Below are positions 18,489 to 26,434 of a stretch of DNA of 64,000 nucleotides, piece after piece. The DNA comes from Flavobacterium lacustre (GTDB lineage: Bacteria; Bacteroidota; Bacteroidia; Flavobacteriales; Flavobacteriaceae), in NCBI RefSeq assembly GCF_027474525.2, contig NZ_CP114882.2, positions 1,612,001 through 1,676,000 of the forward strand, given 5' to 3'. The translations under genes were made by a program, and so were the position numbers. The notes beneath the pieces are model-generated. The model saw only the letters and a program-made list of their open reading frames with translations, was not told the origin of the DNA and ran no database searches. How positions within the stretch are numbered: the first letter of the stretch is position 1; every line of letters begins with the position of its first letter.

Positions 18489-19970
18489 ATGAAATTTATA
18501 AAAAAAATAGTTTATGTATCAGCAATTTTTGCTTTTACTCAGTGTTCAAATGATTTCCTAGAAAAGGCACCATTGGACACTATAAATACTTCTAATTACC
18601 CAACTAACGCAGCCGAATTAGTTACATTAGTTAATGGTGCATATCAACCACTTCAATGGCCTAAGTTGTACAATATGAGAATGTGGACATCTGATATTAT
18701 GGCTGGTAATAGTATTGTAGGTGCTGGTGGTGGATCTGATGGAATTGAAACTCAAGACAATTCTAATTTTGTTACTACTACCGATAATCAAGGTGTTTTG
18801 GATATTTGGAGAGGACCATGGCCAGGAATTTTAATGTCAAATATGGTATTAAAAGTAGCTCCAAATCTATCGATCGATGAAGACATCAAAAACCGCTCAA
18901 TGGGCGAAGCATATTTTTTAAGAGCACATTATTATTTTATTTTGGTACGTTATTTTGGTGATCTACCTTTAATTACCACTCCTCAAAGTTCAGATAGTGA
19001 TTTGTATCCAGAACGAGTTTCAAAAGACTTAATCTATGATCAAATAATTTCAGATTTAGAAAAAGCTGCTGAATTATTGCCTAATAAAAGTGAATATACT
19101 GGTGCTAATGTTGGTAGAGCTAACAAAGGAGCAGCTCTAGGTGAATTAGCCGAAGTGTATCTTACACTTGGAAATAATTGGCAAAAAGTGGTTGATTTGA
19201 CTACTCAAGTTGAAGGTTTGGGTTTTAGCTTAAACACTAATTATGCAGATAATTTTAATCCTTCAAATGAAAATTCTGTAGAATCTCTATTTGAAGTACA
19301 GTATAATAGTAATGGTGGATTTAGTTTTTGGAGCAATGAAAATCAGGCTTCATGGACTAGTACTTTTATGGGACCAAGAGGAAGTAATTTTGTAGGCGGA
19401 GGCTGGGGTTGGAATCAACCTACTCAAGAATTTATTGATTCTTATGAACCAAATGATAGCAGAAAAGATATTACTGTTTTGTATACAGGTTGTCCTGCAT
19501 TTGATGGTAAAACATATCAAGCAACCTATTCAACAACGGGATATAATGTTAGGAAATTTTTAGTGCCTCTTAGTGCTGTGTCATCTTATGATAATAGTCC
19601 ATTGAATTTTCCAATTTTGCGTTTTTCGGATATTTTATTAATGAAATCAGAAGCCTTGAATGAGTTAGGACAGACTTCTCAAGCTGAAGTGCCACTAAAT
19701 AAAGTAAGAAATAGAGCTGGTTTATCTAATATCGCTTCAGGATTGAGTCAAGAGGAATTTAGAAATGCAGTGTTGAAAGAAAGAAGAGTTGAATTAGCTT
19801 TTGAAGGGCAAAGATGGTTTGATTTGATACGTGTTAATAAAGGGCAATACGGTCTTGATTTTCTTCATTCAATTGGAAAGAATAATGCGACATCAAAACA
19901 TTTATTATTTCCAATACCACAGATAGAAAGAGATAGAAATCCAAAATTAACCCAAAATCCAGGGTATTAA
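18489..19970 (+). CDS. susD: SusD/RagB family glycan-binding lipoprotein
   Basis: A 493-residue lipoprotein: signal sequence, lipobox TQC near residue 19, then CSNDFLEKAPLDT. Family motifs follow in order: ANKGAALGELAEVYLTLGN, a RFSDILLMKSEALN segment, NKVRNRAGL, and KERRVELAFEGQRWFDLIR, with the NPGY end. SusD caps the SusC barrel on the cell surface and binds incoming oligosaccharide. It follows susC after 13 bases and precedes the SusE/F-like gene by 12, so the three are surely one operon. The specific ligand is inferred from GH66 to be a dextran-type chain. Confidence 0.96.
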   Translation: MKFIKKIVYVSAIFAFTQCSNDFLEKAPLDTINTSNYPTNAAELVTLVNGAYQPLQWPKLYNMRMWTSDIMAGNSIVGAGGGSDGIETQDNSNFVTTTDNQGVLDIWRGPWPGILMSNMVLKVAPNLSIDEDIKNRSMGEAYFLRAHYYFILVRYFGDLPLITTPQSSDSDLYPERVSKDLIYDQIISDLEKAAELLPNKSEYTGANVGRANKGAALGELAEVYLTLGNNWQKVVDLTTQVEGLGFSLNTNYADNFNPSNENSVESLFEVQYNSNGGFSFWSNENQASWTSTFMGPRGSNFVGGGWGWNQPTQEFIDSYEPNDSRKDITVLYTGCPAFDGKTYQATYSTTGYNVRKFLVPLSAVSSYDNSPLNFPILRFSDILLMKSEALNELGQTSQAEVPLNKVRNRAGLSNIASGLSQEEFRNAVLKERRVELAFEGQRWFDLIRVNKGQYGLDFLHSIGKNNATSKHLLFPIPQIERDRNPKLTQNPGY

Positions 19971-19981
19971 AAAATACTATT

Positions 19982-21442
19982 ATGAAAAATATTTTTATAA
20001 AAAAACTTTCAATTCTTAGTGTCCTATTTATGGCACTTATGAATACATCATGTGAAGATTTATTGAGTGACTCAATTTTTAATTACAATGATGAATTAAA
20101 GCTAACTACTTCAAATGAAGAAGTAGTTTTAGATGAACGTAAACCAAATGAAAACGTAACATTCAAATGGACTACTGGAACAAATAAAGGCACAGGAGCT
20201 GCAATTAGTTATGTTCTTCAAATTGATAAAGAAGGTAATGATTTTGCAACACCTTTGGAATATGAAATGGGAAAAAATGTTTTTTCTTATTCATTGAATT
20301 GGGCTACACTGAATTCTATTTTGATAAATACATTTGGAGTGCAAGCGGGTACAACCCAAATAATGGAAGCTAGAATTATTGCAACAGTCTCCAGCCCAAA
20401 TGTGGAAAAACAAATTTCAAAAATAGCATTTACAATCACAACCTATGTGCCTGTTTCTTCTCAATTATACATGGTTGGTAGTGCAACTTCTGTAGGCTGG
20501 AATGTTTCTGATGCTTTATCAATGACACTTTCTACAACTAAACCGGGGACTTTTATTTATCAAGGGCCTTTGAGTTCTGGGTCTTTCAAACTACCAGTAA
20601 GTAGAGATGGGTGTTGGTGTCAAGATTTTTATACTAAAAGCTCAACCGATGCTAATATAATGGTTCATAATATTGGAGGTAGCGGTCAAGATTTACAATG
20701 GCAAATTACACAAGCGGGGCAATATAAAGTAACTGCAGATTTATTAAATCTTACCATTACTATTGAATCTATTGTAGGGTCATCTTTTTCTCAAATTTGG
20801 ATTGTGGGTGATGCTTCTCCGAGTGGTTGGGATATTGATAATCCTAAAGCATTTACTCAAAGTCAAACGAATCCATTTATATTCACATATGAAGCTAATT
20901 TTACACAAGGAGATTTTAAAATTCTTGCTGGTGCAAAAGGGAATTGGTGTGGCGAATGGTATCGACCATTAACAAATGGTCAGAGTTTGTCATCAACAGA
21001 TGTTGAACAAAATTCGGGCTGTGGTACTGATAATAAATGGACAATTGGCTCAGCTGATGTTGGTAGATATAAAATTACCCTAAATACTCAAAACAATACT
21101 ATTAGTATAAAAAAAGTTGAATTGTATATTATAGGTGATGGTGGTCCAAATGGTTGGAATATAGGAAGTCCTTCAGCGATGACTTATAGTAATGGTAGTT
21201 TTGTTTATACTGGCGCTTTAAATTCAGGAGAATTTAAAATTGCTAAATTTAAAGGAGACTGGTGTGATGGAGACTGGATTAATGCAGCTACTGCAAATCA
21301 AAATATAACAGATGGTAATTACATTATAACACATGGTTGTGATGGACCAGATAATAAATGGAAATTACAATCAGGTGATGCAGGGAATTACGAAATTTCA
21401 ATCAATTTAGATAATGGAACGATGACAATTGTGCATCAATAA
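19982..21442 (+). CDS. SusE/SusF-like surface glycan-binding lipoprotein with three tandem domains
   Basis: A 486-residue lipoprotein (lipobox NTSC near residue 24). An N-terminal SusE-type Ig-like domain (about 35-155) precedes three tandem repeats. Each repeat opens with a phrase such as LYMVGSATSVGWNV, IWIVGDASPSGWDI or LYIIGDGGPNGWNI, carries a Trp-Cys pair in the middle (CWC, NWCGEW, DWCDGDW) and ends in a beta-strand such as YKITLNTQNNTISI. This is the plan of SusE/SusF starch-binding proteins, which hold polysaccharide at the surface without cleaving it. The conserved Cys and Trp suggest disulphides and aromatic binding platforms. It lies between susD and the GH66 dextranase, so the ligand is probably dextran-like. 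Confidence 0.88.
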   Translation: MKNIFIKKLSILSVLFMALMNTSCEDLLSDSIFNYNDELKLTTSNEEVVLDERKPNENVTFKWTTGTNKGTGAAISYVLQIDKEGNDFATPLEYEMGKNVFSYSLNWATLNSILINTFGVQAGTTQIMEARIIATVSSPNVEKQISKIAFTITTYVPVSSQLYMVGSATSVGWNVSDALSMTLSTTKPGTFIYQGPLSSGSFKLPVSRDGCWCQDFYTKSSTDANIMVHNIGGSGQDLQWQITQAGQYKVTADLLNLTITIESIVGSSFSQIWIVGDASPSGWDIDNPKAFTQSQTNPFIFTYEANFTQGDFKILAGAKGNWCGEWYRPLTNGQSLSSTDVEQNSGCGTDNKWTIGSADVGRYKITLNTQNNTISIKKVELYIIGDGGPNGWNIGSPSAMTYSNGSFVYTGALNSGEFKIAKFKGDWCDGDWINAATANQNITDGNYIITHGCDGPDNKWKLQSGDAGNYEISINLDNGTMTIVHQ

Positions 21443-21496
21443 ATTAATTATTGGCCAATTTTTTAATGAATTGGCCTATTTAAAATATAGATTATT

Positions 21497-23242
21497 ATGA
21501 GCGTTTTTAAATATTTATTATTTGCTTTAATTTTAGTAAATTGTAGTAATAGTGATAATAGCATCCCCGTAGATCCCGTGCCTCCTGTTGAGACAATTCC
21601 ATCGATCACAATTAGGTCAGATAAAGCAAAATACAATCCTGGCGAATCGGTTGTTTTTAAGATTGACAAACTTCCCAAAAATAGTACCGTTAGGTATAAA
21701 TATTTAAATGTGACTTTGTCTGAAGAGCCGTTAACTAATGCAAGTTGGAGTTGGACACCTCCAACTCAAGATTACAAAGGATATATGGTAGAGGTGTATT
21801 CGGTAGCTAATAGTGTTGAAACTATTTTGGGAACTATTGGTGTTGATGTTTCTTCTGATTGGACTAAATTTCCTAGATATGGGTTTCTTTCTAATTTTGG
21901 AAGTATTAGTGATAGTCAAATGTCTTTAATACTTGATAATCTTAAAGATTACCACATTAATTCGTTGCAATTTTATGATTGGGGAAACAAACACCATCAG
22001 CCATTAAAAATGGATGGTAGTTTACCTGCTTCAACTTGGTTAGACATATCTGGAAGACCAATGTCATTTAATACAGTCAAAACTTATATTGACAAAGCAC
22101 ATAGTGTGAATATTGCTTCGATGAGTTATAATTTACTTTATGGAGCTTGGAATGATTATAATGTTGATGGAGTTTCAAATCAATGGTTTTTGTATAATGA
22201 TCAAAATCATAGTAATATAAATAAACATGTTTTACCAAGTTCTTGGCAAAGTGATATTTTGGTAACTAATCCAGCAAATACATCTTGGCAAGATTATATT
22301 TTTGATAAAACAAACACTGTGTATCAGAATTTAAATTTTGATGGTTGGCACTTAGACCAACTAGGAGACCGCGGTAATGTTTATGATTATAATGGAAATT
22401 CTGTTCGAATTAATGAAACATTTGGGCCTTTTCTTCAAAACTTGAAACAAAGATTTTCTGCTAAAAAAGCAATCCTAAATGCAGTAGCACAATACGGTCA
22501 GTCAAATATATTGACTGCGCCAGTTGATGTTGCTTATACAGAAGTATGGGCTCCAAGGGATAGTTATAAAGATTTAGCCGATATTATTCAAGAAAACAAT
22601 ACGCTTTCAAATGATAGGTTAAACACGGTTCTTGCAGCTTATATGAATTATGATAAAGCTAATAGCTCAGGTTTTTTTAATACTCCAGGAGTTTTATTGA
22701 CTGATGCTGTAATTTTTGCATTTGGTGGATCCCATCTAGAATTGGGTGAACATATGCTGGCTAAAGAATATTTCCCTAATAATAATTTGCAAATGAATGG
22801 GGAATTAAAAAAATCTTTATTTGAATATTATGATTTTTTAGTAGGATACCAAAATTTATTGAGAGATGGTGGGGTTTTTAATTCACCAATACTGTCTTCA
22901 GGAGATGGCAAAGTGAATTTAAAAAATTGGCCACCCTCTTATTCTAATGTTGCCTTTGTAGGAAAAAAAACTTCAAACAAACAGATTATTCATTTAATAA
23001 ATTTTTCTAATGCTACTAGTTTAAATTGGAGAGATACAAATGGCGAGCAAGCTACGCCAACTAGTAAAAGTAATTTTATTTTAAATCTTCAGAATGCTCA
23101 AACGGTAACAAAAGTCTGGTATGCTTCTCCAGACTTAGATGGTGGAGCATCAAAAGATTTAAGTTTTAACCAGGTTGGCAATAATTTAGTTTTTAAAATC
23201 CCATTGCTACATTATTGGGGTATGATAGTTATTGAATATTAA
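21497..23242 (+). CDS. GH66 family dextranase-type lipoprotein
   Basis: A 581-residue lipoprotein (lipobox VNC near residue 16, then CSNSDNS). An Ig-like N-terminal domain (about 30-115) precedes a GH66 barrel, recognised by FPRYGFLSNF, SLQFYDWGNKHHQP, DGWHLDQLGDRG with the expected nucleophile Asp287, and AYTEVWAPRD with the expected acid/base Glu349. The C-terminal part is a small beta-sandwich. GH66 endo-enzymes cut alpha-1,6 bonds of dextran and some also cyclise products. The lipid anchor and position directly after the SusE/F gene fit a surface enzyme that shortens polymer for SusCD uptake. It is the best single clue to the substrate of this cluster. Confidence 0.92.
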   Translation: MSVFKYLLFALILVNCSNSDNSIPVDPVPPVETIPSITIRSDKAKYNPGESVVFKIDKLPKNSTVRYKYLNVTLSEEPLTNASWSWTPPTQDYKGYMVEVYSVANSVETILGTIGVDVSSDWTKFPRYGFLSNFGSISDSQMSLILDNLKDYHINSLQFYDWGNKHHQPLKMDGSLPASTWLDISGRPMSFNTVKTYIDKAHSVNIASMSYNLLYGAWNDYNVDGVSNQWFLYNDQNHSNINKHVLPSSWQSDILVTNPANTSWQDYIFDKTNTVYQNLNFDGWHLDQLGDRGNVYDYNGNSVRINETFGPFLQNLKQRFSAKKAILNAVAQYGQSNILTAPVDVAYTEVWAPRDSYKDLADIIQENNTLSNDRLNTVLAAYMNYDKANSSGFFNTPGVLLTDAVIFAFGGSHLELGEHMLAKEYFPNNNLQMNGELKKSLFEYYDFLVGYQNLLRDGGVFNSPILSSGDGKVNLKNWPPSYSNVAFVGKKTSNKQIIHLINFSNATSLNWRDTNGEQATPTSKSNFILNLQNAQTVTKVWYASPDLDGGASKDLSFNQVGNNLVFKIPLLHYWGMIVIEY

Positions 23243-23409
23243 TTTTTATACATTTTGCTGCTTGTCTTCACTTGTTTTGTCTCTTTCATCTGCTTTTCAA
23301 TATTAATTTAGGTTAATAGTTTGTTTAAATAAAGTGGTGCGGTTGAATTAGTATATGTATTAGGTTTTTTTAATCAATTGAAGAACAGTAAGACGAGTGG
23401 CTTTTTATT

Positions 23410-23452
23410 AACCCCAGATTTAGTAATAGTATTCTATTACTGTATCTGGGTT
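23410..23452 (+). terminator. Long terminator hairpin after the susCDE-GH66 operon
   Basis: AACCCCAGATTTAGTAATAG pairs with CTATTACTGTATCTGGGTT, with one bulge and two mismatches, around a 4-base loop. It probably separates the operon from the downstream gene, which has its own promoter. The U-tract is weak. Confidence 0.6.
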
Positions 23453-23457
23453 ATAAA

Positions 23458-23490
23458 TTGACGAATAATTCGTTTTTAAATTTATCTTTG
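23458..23490 (+). promoter_or_regulatory. Bacteroidota-type promoter for the six-hairpin glycosidase gene
   Basis: TTG at 23458-23460 and TATCTTTG at 23483-23490 match the -33 and -7 boxes of Bacteroidota sigma-ABfr promoters, with a 22-base spacer. Transcription would start shortly after, about 65 bases before the ATG at 23564. Confidence 0.55.
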
Positions 23491-23563
23491 TTAGTACAAA
23501 ATCCTATTTTTTGGAATAATTGTATTAAAAAGTCTTCAAAATAATAATACCTATATATTTACC

Positions 23564-26227
23564 ATGAAAATTAAAATTAATCTTTCTGCTATGACAATTA
23601 TAGCCGCCAGTATCCTTGTTTCTTCATGTAAAAGTGATGCGCCAGTTTTGTATCAATCACCAAGTTTTAGTATACACCATAATAAAGTGGTTCAAGGTCA
23701 AAATGTAGCCGAAGTACTTTCGCCAATCGCTATCAAATCCAATTATAAAAGCAAGGAAAATGAGCTTTACTCTAATACAATAACCTTCAAATTCAGCATC
23801 AACGAAAAAGATAATGATTTGGCACAAGGAGTGAATCGCCAGATTGTAATAACAAATCAAAAAGAATCTGAGGTTTATGTTTTTGGCCAGCCACAAAAAG
23901 AGACTTTTGATTCCTCTAAAGAAATGCTGCCGGCTGATACTGATTTTACCTTTAAACTGGATATGAGAGCAGTTTTTCAACAGTTCAAAGAAAAAGGATT
24001 TTATGAGTGTCAGGATGGTTCAAAAATTGCCCAAGCTGATTTCAAAGGCGTTTATATTGCAGGTGGTGCTTTGCCGATGACTTGGGATTTTGTGAATTTA
24101 GAGGAGCGTGGACTCCAAATGACCGATGCTAATACTGACGGTATTTTTGAAATTACACTACGACTCAATCCGTTGATTCCTGTTGAGGATAAAACTTGGG
24201 CGCTTACTCAGGATATTTCTACCAAAGCGACTTATACTTCACAGCAGCCTATCGTGGATGCCTTGTATAATCTTTCGTTAGAGGAAGCTAAATTGGCCAT
24301 TGAACCAGATCGTACTTTTAGAACCGGAGCAAAGTGGGCAGGCGTTTGGACCAGAGATATTAGTTATAGTATCGTTTTGGCATTCGCTTATTTAGAGCCA
24401 GAAGTAGCCAAAATCAGTTTGTTGAAAAAAGTAAAGAGAGACCGAATTATTCAGGATACAGGTTCTGGTGGCGCTTGGCCGGTTTCTTCGGATAGAACGA
24501 CTTGGGCATTAGCAGCTTGGGAAGTCTATAAAGCCACTGGCGATAAGGATTGGTTGCAAAAAGCCTATACGATTATCAAGAATTCAGCAGATGATGATTA
24601 TAAAACCATTCGTTCGTCACAAACCGGTATGTATTCCGGAGAATCTTCGTTCTTAGATTGGCGCGAGCAAACCTATCCGAAATGGATGTCCAACATGGAT
24701 ATTTATGTGTCACAGAATTTAGGTACGAATGTGGTGCATTACCAAACCCATCAAATTTTATCGAAAATGGCTGCGATTTTGGGCGAGCCAACAGCACCGT
24801 ATGATGCCATTGCTTTGCAAATAAAAAAAGGAATAAATGAACAATTATGGATGGAAGACAAAGGCTATTATGCACAATATCTTTATGGCAGAAATTTCCT
24901 GACGCCATCTAAACGATACGAAGCTTTAGGAGAAGCTTTGGCTGTTTTATTTGATGTTGCCGATGCTGAGCAAAGTAAATCGATTATTTCAAAAAGTCCT
25001 TTGACAGAATTTGGTGCGACTTGTATTTATCCACAAATCCCGGGAATTCCGCCGTATCATAACAATGCGATTTGGCCTTTTGTTCAATCTTATTGGAATT
25101 TGGCTGCCGCCAAAGTTGGAAACGAAAAAGTGTTGGAGCACGGGTTGGCTTCTGTTTATAGAGCAGCTGGTTTATTTTTGACGAATTATGAAAATATGGT
25201 CGCAGAAACGGGTGATTTCAAAGGAACCGAAATCAATTCTCACCGTATGCTTTGGAGTATGGCGGGTAATTTATCGATGGTATATCGCGTTTTTATGGGA
25301 ATGCATTTTGAAGAAGATCAATTGGTTTTTGCGCCGGTAATTCCAAAAAATTATGGAGGAAACCGAAGTCTGGTTAATTTCAAATACCGCGATGCCATTC
25401 TGGATATAACTGTAGAAGGCCATGGAAATAAAATAGCCTCTGTTACGATTGATGGAAAGGAAGTCGAAAAAGCAATTATTCCGGCAACTTTTACAGGGAA
25501 ACATACCGTAAACATTAAAATGAGTAATGCTGATTTCTCTGGAGACGCGATTAATCGGGTGGAGAATAAATTCACTTTGGCAAATCCAAATGCGACTCTT
25601 ATAGGAAATAAAATAACATGGAACAACGATAGTAATGCTAAAGCGTATTATGTTTATAAAAACGGAAAATTAGCCGAAAAAACTACGGTTCCTGCCTATC
25701 AAATTACAGATGATGCGTATGCTGAATATGCAATTACTGCTGTTGATGCATCCGGAGAAGAGTCTTTCTTGAGCGAGCCTTTGGTTTTTAGTAAATCACA
25801 GCCAATTATTGTTGAACCGGAACATTTTGTAACTAAATCAGATTTGGATTATGTCAACTATTCCGGGAATGGTTTTGTCGAAATTTCGAATGATAAAAAT
25901 ACAAAATTGAGTGTGCCAATTGTTGTTGATGAAAGTGGAGAATATTTTATAACTATAAAATATTCTAATGGAAGCGGCCCTTGGAATACAGATAATAAAT
26001 GTGCTATTCGTTCTTTATATCTTAATGCAGCTTATGCCGGTGTGATGGTTTTTCCTCAAAGAGGAACAAATGAATGGTCGGATTGGGGTTTGTCAAATTC
26101 CCATAAAGTCAATTTAGTAAAAGGGAAAAATCAATTAGAGTTGGTTTTCGAAGAATGGAATAACAATATGAATGTGGAAGTCAATCGCGCCATGATCGAT
26201 TACATTCGTTTGTATAAAGTGAAATAA
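23564..26227 (+). CDS. Six-hairpin ((alpha/alpha)6) glycosidase-like lipoprotein with C-terminal CBM-like domain
   Basis: An 887-residue lipoprotein (lipobox SSC near residue 22). The N-terminal 215 residues form beta-rich domains. The middle (about 240-620) looks like an (alpha/alpha)6 toroid: GAKWAGVWTRDISYSI, GGAWPVSSDRTTWALAAWE, SGESSFLDWREQTYP, and SHRMLWSMAGNLSMVYR. The last 140 residues (VEPEHFVTKSDLDYVNYSG to MIDYIRLYKVK) resemble a CBM35/CBM6-type beta-sandwich, after a fibronectin-like linker. The glycosidase family cannot be named; it resembles GH15/GH63/GH78-clan proteins. It has its own promoter and stands between GH66 and the GH13 gene, so an exo-acting role on alpha-glucan oligosaccharides is the working idea. 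Confidence 0.72.
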   Translation: MKIKINLSAMTIIAASILVSSCKSDAPVLYQSPSFSIHHNKVVQGQNVAEVLSPIAIKSNYKSKENELYSNTITFKFSINEKDNDLAQGVNRQIVITNQKESEVYVFGQPQKETFDSSKEMLPADTDFTFKLDMRAVFQQFKEKGFYECQDGSKIAQADFKGVYIAGGALPMTWDFVNLEERGLQMTDANTDGIFEITLRLNPLIPVEDKTWALTQDISTKATYTSQQPIVDALYNLSLEEAKLAIEPDRTFRTGAKWAGVWTRDISYSIVLAFAYLEPEVAKISLLKKVKRDRIIQDTGSGGAWPVSSDRTTWALAAWEVYKATGDKDWLQKAYTIIKNSADDDYKTIRSSQTGMYSGESSFLDWREQTYPKWMSNMDIYVSQNLGTNVVHYQTHQILSKMAAILGEPTAPYDAIALQIKKGINEQLWMEDKGYYAQYLYGRNFLTPSKRYEALGEALAVLFDVADAEQSKSIISKSPLTEFGATCIYPQIPGIPPYHNNAIWPFVQSYWNLAAAKVGNEKVLEHGLASVYRAAGLFLTNYENMVAETGDFKGTEINSHRMLWSMAGNLSMVYRVFMGMHFEEDQLVFAPVIPKNYGGNRSLVNFKYRDAILDITVEGHGNKIASVTIDGKEVEKAIIPATFTGKHTVNIKMSNADFSGDAINRVENKFTLANPNATLIGNKITWNNDSNAKAYYVYKNGKLAEKTTVPAYQITDDAYAEYAITAVDASGEESFLSEPLVFSKSQPIIVEPEHFVTKSDLDYVNYSGNGFVEISNDKNTKLSVPIVVDESGEYFITIKYSNGSGPWNTDNKCAIRSLYLNAAYAGVMVFPQRGTNEWSDWGLSNSHKVNLVKGKNQLELVFEEWNNNMNVEVNRAMIDYIRLYKVK

Positions 26228-26247
26228 ATTAAAATCAAGATATTAAA

Positions 26248-26288
26248 AACGAAAGGCTGTCAATACGATGGTCTTTCGTTTTTTTTTA
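26248..26288 (+). terminator. Terminator after the six-hairpin glycosidase gene
   Basis: AACGAAAG pairs with CTTTCGTT across a loop of about 17 bases and is followed by a run of nine T. It lies 20 bases after the stop codon at 26227. Confidence 0.7.
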
Positions 26289-26312
26289 TAGGGTAGATTT
26301 TATTTAAAGATG

Positions 26313-26384
26313 TTTTTGTCCAATTTTTTTATGGAATGCATTTTTTTATTATATTTCAAAACATTTTTTGATTTTGGACAAAAA
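26313..26384. promoter_or_regulatory. Pair of inverted 11-bp sites upstream of the GH13 gene
   Basis: TTTTTGTCCAA (26313-26323) and its exact reverse complement TTGGACAAAAA (26374-26384) face each other 50 bases apart, just upstream of the gene at 26435. They could be paired operator sites or the arms of a long hairpin. No regulator is assigned. Confidence 0.4.
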
Positions 26385-26434
26385 TGGAAAATACCTAATA
26401 AATTGTAGTACAAACAAGCAATCTTTATAAAAAT

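Larger units (their letters stand above)
23243..23563. other. Intergenic region between GH66 and six-hairpin glycosidase
   Basis: This 321-base gap holds a long terminator hairpin (23410-23452), which ends the susC-to-GH66 operon, and a plausible promoter (23458-23490) for the next gene. No gene is seen in the remainder. Confidence 0.6.
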
